Of a stretch of 64,000 nucleotides of DNA, positions 59,624 through 64,000 are shown one piece after another. Both the position numbers and the translations under genes were made by a program. This DNA comes from a halophilic archaeon. GTDB taxonomy: Archaea; Halobacteriota; Halobacteria; Halobacteriales; Haladaptataceae. Numbering within the stretch: position 1 is the stretch's first letter; every line of letters begins with the position of its first letter. The notes under the pieces are model-generated. The model was not told the DNA's origin, made no database searches, and saw only the letters and a list, made by a program, of their open reading frames with translations. The stretch is taken from NCBI GenBank assembly GCA_003298465.1, contig QNGA01000002.1:554909-618908 (forward strand), read 5' to 3'.

Positions 59624-60736
59624 ATGACCCAGGCGTTCGAGGAGCGAACGCGGCGCTGCCAGCAGCGACTCCGGGCGGCCGAGGCCGACGCGGTCGTCCT
59701 GTTTCCGAGCACGAACCTCTTCTACCTCTCGGGCTTCCGCGAGGACCCCGGCGAGCGCCACCTCCTCCTGTTCGTGCCCGCGACGGGCGACCCCGCGTTC
59801 GTCGTTCCGGAGATGTACGACGAACAGGTCGCCGAGGCGTCGTGGGTCGACGACGTGCGGACCTGGAGCGACGGCGACGACCCGCGCGAACTCGTCCGCG
59901 AGGCCGCGACGGACCTCGCCGTCGCCGACGGCCGCCTGCTGCTCGACGACCGCATGTGGGCGCTGTTCACCCAGGACCTCCGCGCCGCGCTGCCCGACGC
60001 CGAGTTCGGCCTCGCCAGCGAGGTGCTGGCCCCGCTGCGCGCCCGGAAGGACGACGCCGAAATCGACGCCCTCCGGGAGGCCGGTCGGGTCGCCGACGAG
60101 GTCTGCGTCGCGGTCCGCGAACTGGGCGAGGAGGCCGTCGGAACGACGGAGGCCGAACTCGCGCGGGAGATCGAGTCGCGTCTCGCGGGCGCGGGCGGGG
60201 AGGAGCCCGCCTTCGAGACCATCGTCGGCTCCGGTCCGAACGGCGCGAAACCGCACCACGGCCACGGCGACCGCGAGATAGGCTACGGCGACCCCGTCGT
60301 GCTCGACTTCGGCGCGTTCGTCGACGGCTACCCCGGCGACCAGACGCGGACCGTCGTCTTCGCCGGGTCGCCGCCCGAGGAGTTCGACCGCGTCCACCGC
60401 GCGGTGCTCGAAGCCCAGCGGGCCGGCGTCGAGGCGGCCGAACCGGGCGTCCCGGCCGAGGCCGTCGACCGCGCCGCCCGCGAGGTCGTCGAGTCCTACG
60501 GGTACGGCGACCGGTTCGTCCACCGGACGGGCCACGGCGTCGGCCTCGACGTGCACGAGGAGCCGTACGTCGTCGAGGGCAACGAGACGGAACTCGAACC
60601 CGGCATGGTGTTCAGCGTCGAACCCGGCGTCTACCTGCCCGGCGAGTTCGGCGTCCGCATCGAGGACCTCGTCGTCGTCACGGAGGACGGCTGCGAGCGC
60701 CTGAACGACTCCCCGCGGACCTGGCAGCCGCTCTGA
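59624..60736 (+). CDS. M24-family Xaa-Pro aminopeptidase
   Basis: A 370-residue metallopeptidase. The N-terminal creatinase-like domain has VVLFPSTNLFYLSGFREDPG. The catalytic pita-bread domain has all five ligands: two Asp in LDFGAFVDGYPGDQTRTVVF, His in TGHGVGLDVHEEP, Glu in FSVEPGVYLP and Glu in VRIEDLVVV. It removes N-terminal residues before proline, or acts as a dipeptidase. ATG at 59624 was chosen over 59612. Confidence 0.92.
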   Translation: MTQAFEERTRRCQQRLRAAEADAVVLFPSTNLFYLSGFREDPGERHLLLFVPATGDPAFVVPEMYDEQVAEASWVDDVRTWSDGDDPRELVREAATDLAVADGRLLLDDRMWALFTQDLRAALPDAEFGLASEVLAPLRARKDDAEIDALREAGRVADEVCVAVRELGEEAVGTTEAELAREIESRLAGAGGEEPAFETIVGSGPNGAKPHHGHGDREIGYGDPVVLDFGAFVDGYPGDQTRTVVFAGSPPEEFDRVHRAVLEAQRAGVEAAEPGVPAEAVDRAAREVVESYGYGDRFVHRTGHGVGLDVHEEPYVVEGNETELEPGMVFSVEPGVYLPGEFGVRIEDLVVVTEDGCERLNDSPRTWQPL

Positions 60737-60791
60737 CGGCCGGGGAGCGGTCGCCAGCAGGACTAACCGCGAGCGGGTCGTCGGTGCGGTC

Positions 60792-61145
60792 ATGGACCGA
60801 ACCACCGACGTTCGCGGCGCACTGGCCGACATTCAGGTCGGCATGGAGCGAAAGCGCGAGGTCGTGGCGGTGCTCGAAGAGTCGCAGGAGGCCGTCAGCG
60901 AGGGCCGCGTCGCCCTCGCGGAGGGCAAGCAGGCGGCGCTCGAACGCCGCGCCCGCCTCCGCCGTCGCGTCGCGGGCGTCCAGCGCGCCGTGGAGTTGCT
61001 CCAGCAGAACGGCGGCGACGCCGACCTTCGGGACGTTCTGGTCGCGCTCGACGGTCGTCCGGAGGCCGGGTCCGGCGCGTCGCTCCCGCCGCAGCGCTCG
61101 TCCGACGCCGAGCGGTCCCGACCTACGCCGTCTCGCTCGGCCTGA
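60792..61145 (+). CDS. Coiled-coil hypothetical protein
   Basis: A 117-residue protein. The first 75 residues form a long amphipathic helix (VGMERKREVVAVLEESQEAV; EGKQAALERRARLRRRVAGV), while the end is disordered. No family was recognised. The final 23 bases overlap the end of the convergent flavoenzyme gene, which is unusual but possible. Confidence 0.5.
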   Translation: MDRTTDVRGALADIQVGMERKREVVAVLEESQEAVSEGRVALAEGKQAALERRARLRRRVAGVQRAVELLQQNGGDADLRDVLVALDGRPEAGSGASLPPQRSSDAERSRPTPSRSA

Positions 61146-62520
61146 CGTTCGCGTTGTGCCGGAAGAGGTTCTCCGGGTCGTAGCGGGCCTTCACCTCCCG
61201 GAGCCGCTCGGCGTTTCCGCCGAACGACGCCCGCTCCTCCTCGGCGTCGAACATGGCGAAGTTGGCGTACTCCTCGCCCGTCGAGTGCGGTCGCATCGCG
61301 TCCCAGAACGACTGGACCCACTCGACGTTCGCCTCGTCCTCTGCCGGGTCGGCCCACGTCCCGTCGATGCTGAGCAGGACGGGCGCGCTGCGCTCGCCGA
61401 ACGCCGTGGCCTCCGGGTCGACGTCGGCGATTGCGCCGCCGCGCGCCCGAATCGGGATCACCGAGCGCGACGACGGTCGTCGTCCGGCGTACTCCGCGAT
61501 GGTCCGGACGGCGTCCTCGTTCAGGTCCGGGAGGTAGTGGGACTTCCAGTAGTACCGGTCGCCGCTCGGGAAGTACTCGTCGAGCATCGACTGGACCGCG
61601 ACGTACGGCATCGGATCGCTGATGTCGAGCAGCGGCGTCGACAGCTCCCGGAGCGGCGCCATCGCCTCCTCGCCGTCCTCGACCGGGCCGGCGTACATCC
61701 CCATCGTGGCGACGAACGGCGTTCCGTGGAGTTCCTCCGGGAACGGCGCGTGGTCGGGAGCCGTCCAGAGTACGACGTCGGCCGTGACCTCGCGCGGCGC
61801 GTCGTCGACGAACTCGTACCACCGTCGAATCACGTGCTCGGCGTCGTCGAGCGGATAGAACGTCCCGAGGAAGTACACCTCCGGGCCGAGTTCGTGGCAG
61901 TCGAACTCGAAGCACGTGACGACGCCGAAGTTGCCGCCGCCGCCCCTGAGCGCCCAGAACAGGTCCTCGTTCTCGTCGGCGCTCGCACGGCGGACCTCGC
62001 CGTCGGCGGTGACGACCTCGGCGGCACGCAGGTTGTCGCAGGTCAGCCCCCACAGCCGGCGAGTCCACCCGTAGCCGCCGCCGAGGGTCAGCCCCGCGAC
62101 GCCCGTCGTCGAGACGACGCCGCCCGGGACGACGAGCCCGAACGTCCGGGTCTCGTGGTCGACGTCGCCCCACGTCGCGCCGCCTTGGACTTGCGCCACG
62201 CCCTCGTCCGGGTCCACGAGCACGCCGGTCATCCCCGAGAGATCCACCACGACGCTGTCGTCGGCGACGGCCGTCCCGGCGACCCCGTGACCGCCGCCTC
62301 GGACCGCCACGGAACGGCCGTGCTCGCGTGCGAAGGCCACCGCCGCTCGCACGTCCGTGACTCCCGTCGGCCGCGCGACGAGTGCCGGTCGTTCGTCTAT
62401 CATTCCGTTCCACACCTCCCGCGCACCGTCGTACTCCGGGTCGTCCGGGGTTAGAATCGTCCCCCGGAACCCCGTTTCGAGCGCCTCTGCTTCGCTCTCC
62501 GCTATCGTGTCGATTGCCAT
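61123..62520 (-). CDS. Berberine-bridge-type FAD oxidoreductase
   Basis: A 465-residue flavoenzyme of the FAD-binding-4/BBE family. The flavin loop is VRGGGHGVAGTAV with a His suited to covalent FAD attachment, and WGLTCDNL supplies the second attachment site (Cys), so FAD is probably bound twice. FWALRGGGGNFGVVTCFEFD is also typical. The C-terminal BBE segment is YANFAMFDAEEERASFGGNA with YDPENLFRHN at the end. It oxidises alcohols or sugars; the substrate is unknown. Confidence 0.91.
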   Translation of the reverse strand: MAIDTIAESEAEALETGFRGTILTPDDPEYDGAREVWNGMIDERPALVARPTGVTDVRAAVAFAREHGRSVAVRGGGHGVAGTAVADDSVVVDLSGMTGVLVDPDEGVAQVQGGATWGDVDHETRTFGLVVPGGVVSTTGVAGLTLGGGYGWTRRLWGLTCDNLRAAEVVTADGEVRRASADENEDLFWALRGGGGNFGVVTCFEFDCHELGPEVYFLGTFYPLDDAEHVIRRWYEFVDDAPREVTADVVLWTAPDHAPFPEELHGTPFVATMGMYAGPVEDGEEAMAPLRELSTPLLDISDPMPYVAVQSMLDEYFPSGDRYYWKSHYLPDLNEDAVRTIAEYAGRRPSSRSVIPIRARGGAIADVDPEATAFGERSAPVLLSIDGTWADPAEDEANVEWVQSFWDAMRPHSTGEEYANFAMFDAEEERASFGGNAERLREVKARYDPENLFRHNANVRPSETA

Positions 62521-62606
62521 CGTCGTTCCCCCGGCGGAGGTTCGCCGAACGACGAGATAGCTCTGACGGGAGCTAGCACTTCACACGTGCAGTCGCAAAC
62601 GACCAG

Positions 62607-63167
62607 TCACTCGCGGGTCGTCGCGTCGTCCCGGTCGACCGACGCGAGTCGGTACACGTCCACCTCGGCCCCCGTCCCGGCGTCGCGGTTCGCGACGGTC
62701 GCCATCGTCTCGCGGGCGAACGCCTCGACGTCGTCGAGTTCCTCGTCGTCCGGACCGCTCTCGAGGAGGCCGACGGCGACCGCCGCTCCGCTACCCCGCG
62801 CCGTGGCCTCGGTCGCGAGGACGCCCCCGTCGCTGCCGACCTCGCGGAGTTCGGCGTTCCCGTCGGCGGTGCGACCCGCGACGATGGCGTCGACGCCCTC
62901 GTCGGCGGCGACGTCGGCGGTCGTGCGGGCGAGCCGGTCGAGCGCCATCGAATCGTCGCGCTCCGTCTCGTAGGACCGGAGCTCCGACTCCACGCGGCTC
63001 GCGAACTTCCGTATCGAGCCGGGGTCGCCGACGGCGGCCACTCCCGCCCGGTCGAAGTCGTGGACGCGCTGGACGCCGTCGCTCGCCGTCGTCCCGTCGC
63101 GGGTGTATCGGCGGTCGCCGGCGAGGACGACCCCAGCGGTCGTCTCGATTCCGAGTATCGTTCCCAC
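62607..63167 (-). CDS. Divergent proteasome-fold (Ntn-type) protein
   Basis: A 186-residue protein resembling proteasome beta subunits: TILGIETTAGVVLAGDRRYT aligns with the mature N-terminus, with Asp17-like D in AGDRR, and GVQRVHDFDRAGVAAVGDPG with the next strand. The catalytic Thr1 position appears to be Gly (MGTILG) and Lys33 is Arg (VQRV), so peptidase activity is doubtful. GTG at 63167 is preferred, as a TATA-like ctcttttcgc (63188-63197) sits 26 nt upstream; a TTG at 63218 would give a longer form. Confidence 0.78.
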   Translation of the reverse strand: MGTILGIETTAGVVLAGDRRYTRDGTTASDGVQRVHDFDRAGVAAVGDPGSIRKFASRVESELRSYETERDDSMALDRLARTTADVAADEGVDAIVAGRTADGNAELREVGSDGGVLATEATARGSGAAVAVGLLESGPDDEELDDVEAFARETMATVANRDAGTGAEVDVYRLASVDRDDATTRE

Positions 63168-63415
63168 GCCCGGCGTATCGGCCCGCGGCGAAAAGAGCGT
63201 TCCGTCCGAACGGGCCAAATTTTTCTTACGCGCACGTGCATGGCCTGGACTCGTTTTCGCCCACCGGACGCCCCCGGTTGCAACCGTTCGTTTCCGGTTT
63301 CAACGGCGCGGTTCCCCTCGGCGCTCGTTCGCCGATTCCACCGAAACGGTCCATTGCGAGATACTACCATTCGTCGGGAGTTTCTTCGGTTCACGAACTC
63401 GTCCGGCGAGCCGAT

Positions 63416-63435
63416 TTCGATGTGCTTAAACGTAT
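63416..63435 (+). promoter_or_regulatory. rRNA promoter 1 (candidate)
   Basis: ttcgatgtgcttaaacgtat matches the general pattern of haloarchaeal rRNA promoters (ttcga, then a TTAAA/TTATA-type box). It is the most divergent of the three in this region. Confidence 0.6.
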
Positions 63436-63497
63436 CCGGGGTTTTCGTAGTAATGTGAACGCCGTCGCGGGCTTCGACCCGGGCCTGACGGGCCTGG

Positions 63498-63517
63498 TTC
63501 GAAGGCCTTATATGTAG
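63498..63517 (+). promoter_or_regulatory. rRNA promoter 2
   Basis: ttcgaaggccttatatgtag followed by an acggtccttcgctgtga initial transcribed region. Nearly identical to promoter 3, 87 bp downstream. The ttcgaaggcc part is the BRE region and cttatat the TATA box. Confidence 0.8.
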
Positions 63518-63584
63518 ACGGTCCTTCGCTGTGAATGCGAAGGCGACGCCGTCACGCGGTCTTCGCCAGGTCCGACGGACCTGG

Positions 63585-63604
63585 TTCGAAGGCCTTATAC
63601 GTGA
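63585..63604 (+). promoter_or_regulatory. rRNA promoter 3
   Basis: ttcgaaggccttatacgtga, then acggtgcttcgcttgg. A copy of promoter 2, with one changed base in the TATA box. It is closest to the 16S gene, about 290 bp upstream. Confidence 0.8.
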
Positions 63605-63876
63605 ACGGTGCTTCGCTTGGAACGCGAAGGGCGAACCCGGTTCATCCGGGTTCGCTATGCAGACGCCAAGGTGAGCTGTGCTCGGCCCCCCGAGCCACGT
63701 TTTGCTCGCCGATGACGGCGTCGTTTCCAGTATGAGGACTCCACCCCTGCGGTCCGCCGTACACGATGGGGTCTGACGTGAGCCCTGACAGCCGATAGTC
63801 TGTCGACACCTCAACACGACATTGTCGCTATCAAGCGACGTCTCCGCCAGACCCACTGAGTATGACGCTCAGGACC

Positions 63877-64000
63877 ATTCCGGTTGATCCTGCCGGAGGC
63901 CATTGCTATCGGAGTTCGATTTAGCCATGCTAGTCGCACGAGTTCACACTCGTGGCGGATAGCTCAGTAACACGTGGCCAAACTGCCCTATGGATCGGGA
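63877..64000 (+). rRNA. rrs: 16S ribosomal RNA, 5' end (partial)
   Basis: attccggttgatcctgccgg at 63877 is the archaeal 16S 5' end. The conserved ggccattgctatcggagttc and the actggccaaactgccc-type 5' domain segments follow. The gene runs off the end of the window. Its operon is transcribed in the plus direction, from the three promoters above. Confidence 0.97.

Larger units (their letters stand above)
63168..63876 (+). other. rRNA operon upstream region and 16S leader
   Basis: About 700 bp with no convincing protein gene. It carries three related promoter boxes (63416, 63498, 63585) and, from about 63610, the leader of the rRNA precursor, which should pair with sequence beyond the window to form the processing stem. 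The open frames seen here are short and arginine-rich. Confidence 0.75.

Noticed and set aside
63060..63458. 132-codon frame upstream of the rRNA promoters
   Set aside because: It overlaps the proteasome-like gene and the first rRNA promoter; composition is not protein-like.
63711..63730. cgtcgtttcc in the 16S leader as another ORB copy
   Set aside because: Only the first ten bases match and the C-rich flank and gctgtttt end are missing; a chance hit in the rRNA leader.
1..64000. tRNA genes
   Set aside because: No cloverleaf-like stretch with a GTTCRAATC-type T-loop was noticed in the gaps by eye; a dedicated tRNA scan would be needed to be sure.

Overview
The window is haloarchaeal chromosome (order Halobacteriales; genus not determinable by eye). 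The DNA is GC-rich and the proteins are very acidic. Promoters are archaeal BRE/TATA boxes that often lie about 27 nt before the start codon, so many transcripts look leaderless. A TFB, an Orc1/Cdc6, HalX, Bat-type and DUF7344-like regulators, Tat-lipoproteins and a 16S rRNA gene beginning with the archaeal 5' sequence at 63877 all fit this assignment.

Layout. 1-11466 holds mixed housekeeping genes: the end of a gamma-glutamyltransferase, TatA, a thioredoxin, a dicarboxylate/amino-acid symporter, a Spo0M-like protein, a glycosyltransferase, a CPBP protease, a flavin reductase and a REC-GAF histidine kinase. 11467-14798 is a probable replication origin: an orc1/cdc6 gene flanked on both sides by many copies of one repeat (core CGTTTCCGCTGTTTT), with a perfect 30-bp inverted pair around an AT-rich stretch. 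14799-17879 has an HtrA-like protease, an SPW membrane protein and a tyrosine recombinase coupled to a small zinc ribbon. 17982-21778 is a metal/redox block: a DyP-like Tat protein, a Rieske protein with a large extra domain, and an AsnC/Lrp-TRASH regulator.

25901-32522 is one transcription unit on the minus strand encoding a branched-chain-amino-acid type ABC importer (binding protein, LivG, LivF, LivH, LivM), a thiolase-fold enzyme and a small membrane protein, mostly joined by 4-nt overlaps. Next come a P19-like iron/copper-binding lipoprotein and TFB. The DyP-like gene and the P19-like gene, 13 kb apart and on opposite strands, share a 24-bp promoter element (23 of 24 bases identical) at exactly the same distance from their start codons. 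That is the best evidence here for an unannotated regulon, probably for iron.

35282-63167 is mostly single genes and small operons: a HerA-like ATPase, DUF3179, DUF4112, DUF192 and DUF456 proteins, regulators, rhodanese, Usp proteins, 2-oxoacid dehydrogenase E1 alpha/beta, an M24 peptidase, a berberine-bridge-type flavoenzyme and a divergent proteasome-fold protein. 63168-64000 is the rRNA promoter region with three similar promoters, the leader, and the first 124 nt of 16S rRNA.
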